DNA of 64,000 nucleotides from Actinophytocola xanthii. Its GTDB lineage: Bacteria; Actinomycetota; Actinomycetes; Mycobacteriales; Pseudonocardiaceae. How positions within the stretch are numbered: the stretch's first letter is position 1; every line of letters begins with the position of its first letter. A program made the translations under genes and the position numbers. The stretch is taken from the NCBI RefSeq assembly GCF_001921205.1, contig NZ_MSIE01000015.1:62001-126000 (forward strand), given 5' to 3'. Shown here piece after piece: positions 7,896 through 16,791 of this stretch. Below the pieces are notes generated by a model. It did not search any database, was not told the DNA's origin, and saw only the letters and a list, made by a program, of their open reading frames with translations.

Positions 7896-10800
7896 ATGGC
7901 GGGGAGTGCGGCGCTGCGGGTCCAGCTGCTGGGGCCGGTGCGGGCGTGGCGCGGCGACGACGAGATCGAGCTCGGCAGCGCGCGCCGCCGGGCGGTGTTC
8001 GCCATGCTCGCGTTGCGTGCGAACGAGGCGGTCTCGCTCGCGGAGCTGGTCGACGGAATCTGGGGCGAGCAACCACCCGCGCGGGCCATCGGCATTCTGC
8101 ACACCTACATCTACGACCTGCGACGTGCACTCGACCCCACGCGCGACCGTCAGGCCGTGCTGGCGACGGTGGAGTCCAGCTACCTGTTGCGGCTGGCTCC
8201 CGAACACCGCGACGAACACCGGTTCCACGAGCTGCACGAGCTGGCCCGTCGGCACTGGGGACGCGGTGACCTCGCCGCAGCGCTGCGTGCCGTGGACGCG
8301 GCACGTGCGCTGTGGCAGGGCACCGCACTGCAGGGCCTGGCCGGGCCGTTCGCCGAACTGCACCGGGCGCGCCTGGGGGAGCTGCGGATCACCGTGGCCG
8401 AACACCACGGCGCCCTGCTGCTGGCCCGAGGCGACCATTCCGCCGCGGTGCGGGAGCTGTCGGACGTGGTCGCCGCGTTCCCGTTCCGGGAGACCGCCCG
8501 AGGGCTGCTCATGGTCGCCCTGAACCAGGACGGGCGGCGGGACGAGGCGCTCGACCTCTACCGGGAGATCGAACAGATGCTGCGTGACGCGCAGGGCATC
8601 GAGCCGGGGCGGCAGCTGCGCCACCTCCGGCAGCGCGTCGCCGGTGGCGAACCGATCTCGGTGGACGACATCGGCCTGGGTATGGGAGAGCCGGTGCCGC
8701 CCACGGCCATCGCGGGGCCGCTGGCGCGGTTGGGCCGCGCCCGGCCGGAGCCACCGGACGTTCTGGTCGGCCGCGATGACGAGCTCTCCTGGCTGAGGTC
8801 GCAGCTGGTGCGTCTGGGGGAGGGGCACGGCGGCTGCGTCTGGCTCGAGGGTGAGCCGGGAATTGGCAAGACCGCGTTGCTCGCCGCCGCGCTGGCGGAC
8901 TCCGCCAACGGCTCCCGGGTGGTGTGGACCTCGGCGGACGGGCTGATCGACGAACGGCGTGACGAGGCCGCGGCCGGATCCGGAAGCGTCGCCGTCGACC
9001 GGGCGGTGGCCCTTGTCGAGCGGTTGTGCGTCGAGCGCCCGTTGGTGTTCGTCATCGACGATCTGGAGCGTCTCGACGATGCGGGAACGGCGGTCTGGCA
9101 CCGGCTTTCCCGGCTGACCCGGCGCCTTCCGTTGTTGCTGCTCGGCGCGTGCCAGGCCGGGTCGACGATCGAGCGCAAGCGCGTCCGCGACACCGTCGGC
9201 GCGGTTGGCGGACGCGTCCTGGACATCGGTCCGCTCGCGAGGGCCGACCTGGTGCGCCTGGCCGAACACACCTTGGGCGTCGCCTGCGGACCCGTTCTGC
9301 GGGACGTGCTGAGGGTGGTCGCCGGCAACCCCGCGCACGTACTCCAGCTACTCGACGCCGTCCGCGGGTTCGACACCCTGCCCACCGCGACGAGCGAGGC
9401 CGAGCTCAGCCAGGCGTGGCGCCACGAGCTGGCCGCTGCCCAGCGACGGCGGGGCTGGGCACGGTTCGACGCGCTCACGCCGCGAGCCCAGGACGTGTTG
9501 CGGTCGGCCGCACTGCTCGGCGCGAAGCTCGACATCGCCGACCTCGCCGCCGTGCTGCACAGCTCGGCGGACGACCTGCTGGATGCCGTCCAGGAGGTCA
9601 TATCCGCTCGCCTCATGCTCGACAGCGGCAGCGGTCTGGCGTTCTCCGACCAGCGACTGCGGCAGGCCCTGCTCGCCGAATGGCCGCCCGATCGTCTGGC
9701 AGCGGCGCATCGGGCCGCGGCGGCCGCGCTGGCCGGCGCCGGCGCCGCGGTGGAGCGGGTCGCCGGCCAGCTCCGGGCCACGCCGTTGGACGCCTGGAGC
9801 GTGCGGTGGTTGCTGGACAACGTTGAGGCGCTGGCCACACGTGACCCCGGCACCGCCGTCGAGCTCGTCGAGCGGGCCGTGGCCGGTTCCCTGCTTGCCG
9901 AGCGGGAGCGGGAGGCCCTCGCCGTGCGCGGTGTCCGGCTGGCCCATCGGCTGGGCAGACGACCCGAACGGGCGGCCAGGTCCGTTCTCGAGACGACCGG
10001 CGACCCCGAGCACGCCGGCGAGATGCGCTGGATCCTCGCCCAGCTCGACGACGACGCCGGTGCGACGGAGAAGGCGATCGCCGATCTGCTCGCCGCGGAG
10101 GCGGACCCGACGGTTCCGGACGCGTGGCGGGCCAGGTACCACGCGCTGCGGGCGCGGCTCGAACGCGTGGACGGTGGTGATCTCGACGCCCTGAGCCGGA
10201 CGGCGAGTGCGGCACTGGAGCAGGCGACGAAGGCGGCGGACGCCGCGGCCATCGGGAGCGCGCTGTCGTCGATGTGGTTCGTGGCGACGGCGCGTCGCGA
10301 CAACGCGTCCGCCCTGCGGTACGTGGACAAGGCGCTCGGCGTCGTCGGCACCGCACCGGAGTTCCTCCAGCTGCGGCTGGAGCTGCTGAGCGGCCGGGCC
10401 GCCACACTGCAGAACCTCGACCGTCTCGACGAGGCGTCCGAGGCCCTGGCCGGGATGCGCGCGGTCGCCGAGCGGATGCGGACCTCGGCCAGTGTCGCGT
10501 ACGTGTCGCTCGCGGTGCACCACTACTGGTTGGGCGCGTGGGACGAAGCCCTTGCCGCACTCACCCACCTCGACGCGGGTGGTGCGGCCGACCGCACCGT
10601 CGACCTGCTGGTGCAGGCACCGCTGGTGCGTCACGGTGTCGCCGCTGTCATCGCGGCCCGCCGGGGCGACGCCGCGAGCCTGTGGACACACCTTCGGGCG
10701 GCCGACGCCTGCCCGTTGATCACCGTGGGCGATCAGGACTACAGCGGCTTCGTCTTGGTGGCGCGGGCCATCGAGGCGGGTGGCCGGGCCGGGCCGCGGG

Positions 10801-11477
10801 CGGAGCTGAGCGCGCTGGACCCCCTGCTGGACCTCGGATACGGCCGGTTCATCTTTCGGCACCAGTGGTTGCCGCGGATCATGCGGCTGGCGCTCGAGAC
10901 CGGTGATCACACCCGCGTCCGGGCAGCCGCGCGGGTCAGTGAGATCGAGTCGGAGCGGGAGACGCCGCCCACGCGCGCACATGCGACCGAACGGTGGTGC
11001 CGGGCCCTGCGGGACCGCGACGCCGACGCGCTGCTCGCCGTCGGCGGGTACTTCGCCGATGTCGGACGGCTCGTGCAACGCGGCGAGGTCCTCGTGGACG
11101 CCGCGATCGTGCTCGCGGAGCTGGGAAAGATCGATCCTGCCCGGCGTACCTTCCGCGAGGCGATGTCGGTGCTCGGCGGCTTCGGCGCCACGACCGACAT
11201 CGGCCGCGCCCAGGAGCGCATGCGTGAGTTGGGCGTGGACGAGGCGGACCAGCCCCAGTTCGGGCCGATGGTGACGGGATGGCACGAGCTGTCCGACGTC
11301 GAGCGCCGGATCGCGGAGCTGGTCGCGGCCGGCATGTCCAACCCGGAGATCGCCGCCGAGCTGACCCTGTCCCGGCTCGCGGTGCAGGCGCAGCTGTCCC
11401 ACGTCATGCGCAAGCTCGCGGTGCCCTCCCGGGACGAGCTCGCGAAGAAGATCGCCGACGCCCTGAGCACGTCCTAG
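7896..11477 (+). CDS. Giant SARP-ATPase-LuxR regulator
   Basis: 1193 aa. Residues ~5-95 are an OmpR-type winged helix of the SARP class (LRVQLLGPVRAWRGDDEIEL, then ELVDGIWGEQPPARA) and ~100-250 the bacterial transcriptional activation (BTAD) domain. A STAND/MalT-like ATPase follows, with Walker A EGEPGIGKTALL near residue 318 and Walker B PLVFVIDDLERLDD. About 600 residues of TPR-like helices come next, and the last ~60 residues are a LuxR helix-turn-helix (LSDVERRIAELVAAGMSNPEIAAE). It therefore carries a DNA-binding domain at each end. ATG 7896 is preferred (AAAGAG upstream, and the SARP domain begins just after it); a GTG at 7863 is possible. It is a paralog of the gene at 12122. Targets are not known; the neighbouring ESX island is a candidate. 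Confidence 0.88.
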   Translation: MAGSAALRVQLLGPVRAWRGDDEIELGSARRRAVFAMLALRANEAVSLAELVDGIWGEQPPARAIGILHTYIYDLRRALDPTRDRQAVLATVESSYLLRLAPEHRDEHRFHELHELARRHWGRGDLAAALRAVDAARALWQGTALQGLAGPFAELHRARLGELRITVAEHHGALLLARGDHSAAVRELSDVVAAFPFRETARGLLMVALNQDGRRDEALDLYREIEQMLRDAQGIEPGRQLRHLRQRVAGGEPISVDDIGLGMGEPVPPTAIAGPLARLGRARPEPPDVLVGRDDELSWLRSQLVRLGEGHGGCVWLEGEPGIGKTALLAAALADSANGSRVVWTSADGLIDERRDEAAAGSGSVAVDRAVALVERLCVERPLVFVIDDLERLDDAGTAVWHRLSRLTRRLPLLLLGACQAGSTIERKRVRDTVGAVGGRVLDIGPLARADLVRLAEHTLGVACGPVLRDVLRVVAGNPAHVLQLLDAVRGFDTLPTATSEAELSQAWRHELAAAQRRRGWARFDALTPRAQDVLRSAALLGAKLDIADLAAVLHSSADDLLDAVQEVISARLMLDSGSGLAFSDQRLRQALLAEWPPDRLAAAHRAAAAALAGAGAAVERVAGQLRATPLDAWSVRWLLDNVEALATRDPGTAVELVERAVAGSLLAEREREALAVRGVRLAHRLGRRPERAARSVLETTGDPEHAGEMRWILAQLDDDAGATEKAIADLLAAEADPTVPDAWRARYHALRARLERVDGGDLDALSRTASAALEQATKAADAAAIGSALSSMWFVATARRDNASALRYVDKALGVVGTAPEFLQLRLELLSGRAATLQNLDRLDEASEALAGMRAVAERMRTSASVAYVSLAVHHYWLGAWDEALAALTHLDAGGAADRTVDLLVQAPLVRHGVAAVIAARRGDAASLWTHLRAADACPLITVGDQDYSGFVLVARAIEAGGRAGPRAELSALDPLLDLGYGRFIFRHQWLPRIMRLALETGDHTRVRAAARVSEIESERETPPTRAHATERWCRALRDRDADALLAVGGYFADVGRLVQRGEVLVDAAIVLAELGKIDPARRTFREAMSVLGGFGATTDIGRAQERMRELGVDEADQPQFGPMVTGWHELSDVERRIAELVAAGMSNPEIAAELTLSRLAVQAQLSHVMRKLAVPSRDELAKKIADALSTS

Positions 11478-11627
11478 CTCACCTAGGGCACGTCCGACCG
11501 GTGCGCGTTCTGCCGTTTCATCGGGTCTCATCGGGCACGTCTTCCGGCGCGGACAGCCGACCCGTGGCGTACTGGCAGCAGGCATCCACTGGTGAAGCCT
11601 CCGGCACGGCAGGGGTTGAGAACAGCG

Positions 11628-11999
11628 ATGACCTTCCACGGCGGACCAAACGAGCCACCGACCGGCAGTACCGCGCGGGACTGCGGCTGGCTGGTGTGTG
11701 ACCACTGCGGCGCAGGCATTCCCCACGGGGAGTTGGCCGCACGCATCGACCAGTGGGTCGACCTGATGACACCGTGGCTGCACCGGCAGTCCGACCAGTC
11801 CGCCCGCGAGGGCTACGCCGACATGCTCGTCGGTCTGGCCCACGCTGCCCAGGCGCTCCGCACGCAGTGCGGCCACGAGGCCCGCGAGGCCGGCTCCGAA
11901 CGCGAGCGGCTCGAGACGGCCCTGCACAGCCTGCGGCGGGCGGCCGCGAGTGCGATGCGCTTTCCGAGCGGCCGCACCTGGCGCGACCTGAACCCGTGA
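11628..11999 (+). CDS. Small hypothetical protein with a Cys pair
   Basis: 123 aa from the ATG at 11628; a GTG at 11592 would add 12 residues and neither start has a strong ribosome binding site. The protein is not recognised. It contains CGWLVCDHCGAG, which has one CxxC pair, and a later CGH, so a small metal site or redox role is possible but unproven. The rest is helical (REGYADMLVGLAHAAQALR, RERLETALHSLRRAAAS), with no membrane segment. It sits between two SARP genes on the same strand and its stop precedes the putative SARP operator by 30 bp. AGGGG lies 14 nt upstream, too far to be decisive. Confidence 0.5.
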   Translation: MTFHGGPNEPPTGSTARDCGWLVCDHCGAGIPHGELAARIDQWVDLMTPWLHRQSDQSAREGYADMLVGLAHAAQALRTQCGHEAREAGSERERLETALHSLRRAAASAMRFPSGRTWRDLNP

Positions 12000-12029
12000 G
12001 GCCTCCCCGGTAGCCTTCGGCGATCGCCC

Positions 12030-12059
12030 CATTCCCAGAACATTCCCTGGACCATTCAG
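12030..12059 (+). promoter_or_regulatory. Candidate SARP operator: three CATTC-type direct repeats
   Basis: CATTCCC begins at 12030 and again at 12041, and CATTCAG begins at 12053, giving spacings of 11 and 12 bp. Known SARP proteins bind heptameric direct repeats on one face of DNA with about one helical turn of spacing, placed just upstream of a promoter. The element ends 62 bp before the ATG of the SARP gene at 12122, so autoregulation or control by the SARP at 7896 is the obvious model. No binding data are available. Confidence 0.45.
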
Positions 12060-12121
12060 GTGTTGATGTTCGACCATGGACCGACGGCGTTCGGCACGGG
12101 GCACCAGGGAGTGGAGGCGCG

Positions 12122-15100
12122 ATGGGGGCGGAGTCGAGACTCCGGGTGGAGGTACTCGGCCCGATTCGAGTCCGGCTCGGTGACGCGGAGGTCCGGCTCG
12201 GGCCCACCCGCCAGCGCGCGCTCTTCGCGGTGCTGGCCATCCGGCACCAGCACGTGGTGGCGCGCGAGGACCTGATCCACGCGGTGTGGGGTGAGCAGGC
12301 GCCGGCGACCGCCCAGGGCAGCGTCTTCACCTACGTCTCCGGCCTGCGCAGGGCGCTCGAGCCAGACCGGTCGAGCCGGGCGTCGAGCTCGGTCCTGCGT
12401 TCGGAAGGGCACGGCTACCGCCTCGCGCTCGACGCGGACGCTCTGGACGCCACCGTGTTCGCCGCGCACGCTGGCACGGCATCGGCCGCAGTCGAGCGTG
12501 GCGCCGCCGACGAGGCGCTCACCGTGGCCGACGAGGCGCTCGCGCTGTGGCGCGGCGAGCCGCTGACGGGGCTGCCCGGCCCCTTTCTCGCCGCCCAACG
12601 GGATCGCCTGATGGCCACCCGGCTCGACCTGCTCGAGACCCGCGCCAAGGCCAAGCTGATGGCGGGCCGTCATGCCGAGCTGGTGGGCGAGCTGACCGCA
12701 CTGGTCGGCGAGTACCCGTTGCACGAGGAGCTGCGCGGCCTGCTCATGATCGCCCTGTACCGGTGTGGCCGGCAGGCGGACGCGCTCGACCAGTTCCGGC
12801 AGGCGACGCGGACGCTCGGGACCGAGCTCGGCACCGCCCCGGGCGCTCGGCTCGCCGAGATCCACCAGCAGGTGCTCACCAACGATCCGGCGCTCGCCCC
12901 GCCGAAGGCCGGCATCCCGGCGGCGTCGGCCCGCTCGACCGGCCGGCCGCGGCAGCGGGCCGTCGCGTTCGTCGGGCGCGACGACGAGCTGGCCCAGCTG
13001 CGCACCGCCGCGGCGGAGCTCGTCGCAGGCACCGGCCGCGCGGTCTGGCTGGACGGCGAACCCGGCATCGGCAAGTCCGAGTTGCTGACCGAGGGTTTGG
13101 CCGGTCTCGACGTCGAGGACGTCGAGATGTGTTGGGGGTCCGGTGACGTGCTCGCGCAACGCTTTCCGCTCGAGGTCATCCAGGAGTGCCTGGGTGTGGC
13201 TCCCGACTCGCCGGACCCCCGGCGGGCCAGGATCGCCCACTCCGTCGCGCGGGCGTCGGCCCGCGAGGACGTGTTCGGCGGCGGCACCACACCACTGGGT
13301 CTCGTGGACGAGGTCGTCCGCCTGGTCGGTGAGCTGTGCCGCGACCGGCCGCTCGCACTGGTGGTCGACGCCATGCAGTGGGCCGACGAGCTGAGCATGC
13401 TGACCTGGAGCCGGCTGGTCCGGGAGACCGAAAGGCTGCCGCTGCTGCTCGTCGGCGCGTGCCGGCCGGTGCCCCGGACCGAGGGCCTGGACAGCATGCG
13501 GAGCACCGTCGCCAGGCAGGGCGGCATCACGCTACGGCTGGATCGGCTGTCCGGTGACGCCGTCGCCGGTCTCGTCCGGGAGATCGTCAAGGCCGAGCCG
13601 GGGCCGGAGCTGCGCCGGGTCGCGCTGCGGGCCGCCGGCAACCCGCTCTACCTCCAGGAGCTCGTGGACGCCCTGGTGCGCGACCAGATGGTGCGGGTCT
13701 CCGCCGGCACCGCCGACATCGAGGCGGCGGCGAGTGCCGGTGCGCCGAGGTCCCTGGCCTCGGCGCTCGAACACCGCCTCGACTTCCTGACGCCGGCGAC
13801 GGTGGACGTGTTGCGGCGGGCGGCGTTGCTCGGCATGGAGTTCCGACTCGACGACCTCGCCGTGGTCCTGGACCGGCCGTCGAACGCGCTGCTCGCGGCG
13901 ATCGACGAGTCGACCACCGCTCGCGTGCTGGTCGTCGACGGTGACCGGACGGCCTTCCGGCATCCCCTCGTCAGAGAGGCGCTGTACGAAGGAACCGGAC
14001 CCGCCCTCCGGTCCGCGTTGCACCGGCAGGCGGCCGAGCGGCTGCATCAGGCCGGCGCGTCGGTCCACAACGTGGCCCGCCAGCTCGCCGCCGCGCCGGG
14101 CATCGTGGATCCGTGGATCGTCCGGTGGGTGGGCGAGCACGGCGAGCAGGTGGCCGGTCGCGCGCCGGACATCGGTCTGGAACTGCTGCACCGGGTGGTC
14201 GCCGCGTGCGATCCGGGCGAGCCGCGGCTCGTCGAGCTCACCGCGAGCCTGGCCCGGGTCATGTACTGGTCGGGCGAGTCACCGGAACACGAGGTGCGGT
14301 CCGTGCTCGCCGCCACCCGGGACCCGGACCTCGCCGGCGAGATGTACTGGATCCTCGGCTGTGTGTTCTACCGGCGGGGTCTGGACCAGCAGGGCGTGGA
14401 CGTGCTGCGCGTCGCGGTCGAGTCGGGCATCTCCGATGTCTGGCGGGCCCGGTGCCGGGCGTTGCTGTCCGGGCGGGAGCGGATGGGACTGGGCGAGGTC
14501 GAGTCGGCCGAGCGGAACTCCGTCGCCGCGATCCGCGACGCCGATCGCTACGCCGACGTCTTCGCCAAGGCCTACGCCCAGTCGAACCTGTGGTTGTTCC
14601 GCTCCATCGACCGTGACCACGCCGCTGCCCTGGACCACGTCGACGACGCCCTGCGGTCGCTGGACGCGGCACCAGAAGGCCCCGAGAACGCCTGGCTCGT
14701 CCACATGCGGTTGAGCCTGCTGGACAACCGGGTGTTCTCCCTGCAGAACCTCGACCGGCTCGACGAGGCCGGGCAGACGCTGCGCCGCGCCGACGCCGTG
14801 GTGCGCGAACACCAGCTCCCGGGCGGGCTGACCGTGTCCTCGGCAGTCCACGACTACTGGACCGGTGACTGGGACCAGGCCATGGCGGAGCTGTCCGTCG
14901 CCGTCGACGCGCACGGGTTCGACATGGCTTTCCGCGGCCTGCGGGAGAGCGGGCCGATGCTGTTGCTGCTACACGGGGTCGCCGCGCTGATCGCCGTGCT
15001 GCGCGACGACCGGACCGCGGTCGTGCGGCACCTGACGGCGGCGGACGAGTTGCCGTTGCTCACCTCGGCGGACCGGGAGAACTGCGATTTCCTCGTGATC

Positions 15101-15595
15101 GCCGACGCGCTCGCCGCCGAACGCGACGGCAGGCACGAGGCCGCGCTCCTCGCGCTCACGCCGGTGTTGGACGAGCGGTACTCGCCGTTGATGCTGCGGC
15201 ACCAGTGGCTCGCCGACGCCGCCCGGATCGCTGTCGAGGGCGGCGACCGGGCGGTGGCCGAGCGCGCGCTGGAGGTGTGTGAGCTCGAAGCGCGACGTGA
15301 GCGGACCGCCGCCCGGGCGACCGCGGCCGCCGCGCACTGCCGTGGCCTCGTCCTCGACGACCCGGCCGCCGCGCTGGCCGCCGCCGAGCACTACGCGTCG
15401 GTGCACCGGCCCGTGGAGCAGGCTAGGGCGCTGGAGGACGCGGCCGTGCTGCTCGCGCGGGCACAGCGGCGGGACGAGGCCCGCGAGGCGCACGAGCTGG
15501 CGGTGCACCGCTACGACGCGCTGGGCGCGAGGTGGGCGAGCCGGCGCGCGAGCACCCGTCTCCGGGCCGCGGACCCGCGCTGGCCGACACGCTGA
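12122..15595 (+). CDS. Giant SARP-ATPase transcriptional regulator
   Basis: 1157 aa. It has an N-terminal SARP winged helix (LRVEVLGPIRVRLGDAEVRL, DLIHAVWGEQAPATAQ) and BTAD domain (to ~residue 260). The ATPase domain follows, with Walker A DGEPGIGKSELL near residue 312 and Walker B PLALVVDAMQWADE, then a long TPR-like helical tail ending in RLRAADPRWPTR. Unlike its paralog at 7896 it has no C-terminal LuxR domain. The ATG at 12122 has GGAGG about 8 nt upstream. Proteins of this architecture act as pathway-specific or pleiotropic activators in actinomycetes, with nucleotide and ligand state controlling DNA binding. It is convergent with the ESX gene mycP, whose stop lies 35 bp away, so it could be the local regulator of the secretion island; that is inference. 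Confidence 0.88.
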   Translation: MGAESRLRVEVLGPIRVRLGDAEVRLGPTRQRALFAVLAIRHQHVVAREDLIHAVWGEQAPATAQGSVFTYVSGLRRALEPDRSSRASSSVLRSEGHGYRLALDADALDATVFAAHAGTASAAVERGAADEALTVADEALALWRGEPLTGLPGPFLAAQRDRLMATRLDLLETRAKAKLMAGRHAELVGELTALVGEYPLHEELRGLLMIALYRCGRQADALDQFRQATRTLGTELGTAPGARLAEIHQQVLTNDPALAPPKAGIPAASARSTGRPRQRAVAFVGRDDELAQLRTAAAELVAGTGRAVWLDGEPGIGKSELLTEGLAGLDVEDVEMCWGSGDVLAQRFPLEVIQECLGVAPDSPDPRRARIAHSVARASAREDVFGGGTTPLGLVDEVVRLVGELCRDRPLALVVDAMQWADELSMLTWSRLVRETERLPLLLVGACRPVPRTEGLDSMRSTVARQGGITLRLDRLSGDAVAGLVREIVKAEPGPELRRVALRAAGNPLYLQELVDALVRDQMVRVSAGTADIEAAASAGAPRSLASALEHRLDFLTPATVDVLRRAALLGMEFRLDDLAVVLDRPSNALLAAIDESTTARVLVVDGDRTAFRHPLVREALYEGTGPALRSALHRQAAERLHQAGASVHNVARQLAAAPGIVDPWIVRWVGEHGEQVAGRAPDIGLELLHRVVAACDPGEPRLVELTASLARVMYWSGESPEHEVRSVLAATRDPDLAGEMYWILGCVFYRRGLDQQGVDVLRVAVESGISDVWRARCRALLSGRERMGLGEVESAERNSVAAIRDADRYADVFAKAYAQSNLWLFRSIDRDHAAALDHVDDALRSLDAAPEGPENAWLVHMRLSLLDNRVFSLQNLDRLDEAGQTLRRADAVVREHQLPGGLTVSSAVHDYWTGDWDQAMAELSVAVDAHGFDMAFRGLRESGPMLLLLHGVAALIAVLRDDRTAVVRHLTAADELPLLTSADRENCDFLVIADALAAERDGRHEAALLALTPVLDERYSPLMLRHQWLADAARIAVEGGDRAVAERALEVCELEARRERTAARATAAAAHCRGLVLDDPAAALAAAEHYASVHRPVEQARALEDAAVLLARAQRRDEAREAHELAVHRYDALGARWASRRASTRLRAADPRWPTR

Positions 15596-15630
15596 CCTCC
15601 GGCACCCCGGCCGGCGGTCGCTGACCCTGG

Positions 15631-16791
15631 TCAGGGTGCGCGCCGGCGGCGTGCGGCGACGGCGACGGCCGGGCCGGTCACCAGCAGCGCCGCCGCGGCG
15701 ATCCCACCGGCGAACCACAGCGCGCGGCTGATCGGAACCGGGTCGGGTGTGGCGTGCCGAGGGACCTCGACCCGAAGCTCAGCCGGCGGCGTCGCGGGTG
15801 AGTCGGTGTTGGGAACGACGGTGACGGCCGCGAACGGGTTGACGATGCCGTAGCCCACCAGCTTGTTGGGCAGCGACGTCGAGGGTTGGTCGGCGGTGTC
15901 CCGCAGTCGGGCGGCGACCTCCGGGGCGGACAGCGTGGGGTGGTAGTCCCGAACCAGGGCGGCCGCGCCGGCGACGAACGCCACGGCCAGCTCGCTGCTG
16001 GACGCGAGCCGGTGGCCGTTGCCCCTCGGCGCCACGCCGATCAGTTCGTCGGCCGGAGCGGCGAGCTGCGGGGCCGCCCCGTAGACCGGGTTGCGCACCG
16101 GACCGTCCGGCCCCACCGGCGCGACAGCCAGGACACCGGGAACCCTGGCGGGGAACGCGAGCTGACCGTTTCTCGGCACGGCCGCGGATGCGACGACCAG
16201 CACGTCGCGATCGGCCGCGTACGCGACCGCGTCGTCCAGCTCCCGCACGCCGATGGTGGCCACCAGCCCCACCGCGACAACGCGCGCGCCGGCGTCGACC
16301 GCAGCGCGGATGCCGTTGCCGATGGCCACGGCGAGGGCGGCGTGGTCCCGGATCTTCGGTGGGTCGTCGCTGACCCGGACCGGGAAGATCCGTGCGGCGG
16401 GGGCGAGGCCGACGAACGGCACGTCCGGGTTCGCGCTCGGCCGGGCCGCGATGAGCGAGGCGAGGAAGGTGCCGCGCCCGAAGCAGTCACCGTCGCCGGG
16501 TCCACCGGTCAGGTCGGTGCCGGGCAGCACCGCGCCGGCCAGCGCGGGTGCTTGCGCGCTGACGCCGGTGTCCACGACACCGACCAGCACGTCACCCCCG
16601 GTGAGCGGCCACACTCGTTCCGGGCTCATGCGCCGCTGAGCCCAGGACAGCTGCCTGACCGGGGTGTTCGACGGTGGCGTGCACTGTCCGACCGGCTCCT
16701 GGTCGACTTCGGGCGGTTGCGCCGCGACCGGGGTCGGTGTCGCCGCGACCAGGATGCCGGCGAGGGCACCGAACACCAGCAGGGCCCTCAT
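15631..16791 (-). CDS. mycP: Mycosin-type subtilase of the type VII secretion system, catalytic residues lost
   Basis: 386 aa. Layout is that of a mycosin: signal peptide (LLVFGALAGILVAATPTPVAAQ), the conserved CTPPSNTPVRQLSWAQRRM segment, an S8 fold, and a C-terminal membrane anchor (ALWFAGGIAAAALLVTGPAVAVAA) followed by Arg-rich cytosolic residues. The catalytic Asp is kept in GVVDTGV. The His motif, normally DCxGHGT, reads DCFGRGT, and the Ser motif, normally GTSxAxPxVAG, reads SSELAVAFVAG, putting Glu at the nucleophile position. The protein is therefore predicted to be proteolytically inactive. Mycosins also stabilise the ESX membrane complex independently of proteolysis, which may be its remaining role. 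The start overlaps the eccC stop (ATGA), so the two genes are translationally coupled. Confidence 0.88.
   Translation of the reverse strand: MRALLVFGALAGILVAATPTPVAAQPPEVDQEPVGQCTPPSNTPVRQLSWAQRRMSPERVWPLTGGDVLVGVVDTGVSAQAPALAGAVLPGTDLTGGPGDGDCFGRGTFLASLIAARPSANPDVPFVGLAPAARIFPVRVSDDPPKIRDHAALAVAIGNGIRAAVDAGARVVAVGLVATIGVRELDDAVAYAADRDVLVVASAAVPRNGQLAFPARVPGVLAVAPVGPDGPVRNPVYGAAPQLAAPADELIGVAPRGNGHRLASSSELAVAFVAGAAALVRDYHPTLSAPEVAARLRDTADQPSTSLPNKLVGYGIVNPFAAVTVVPNTDSPATPPAELRVEVPRHATPDPVPISRALWFAGGIAAAALLVTGPAVAVAARRRRAP

Noticed and set aside
6819-9338. Open frame extending the O-methyltransferase upstream to 9338
   Set aside because: The extension is antisense to the LuxR and SARP genes and has no homology; a strong ribosome binding site and the motif order support the ATG at 6818.
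15624-15637. ACCCTG-gt-CAGGGT palindrome between the SARP and mycP stops as a terminator
   Set aside because: The loop would be only two bases and it overlaps the mycP stop codon; a bidirectional terminator is not convincing.
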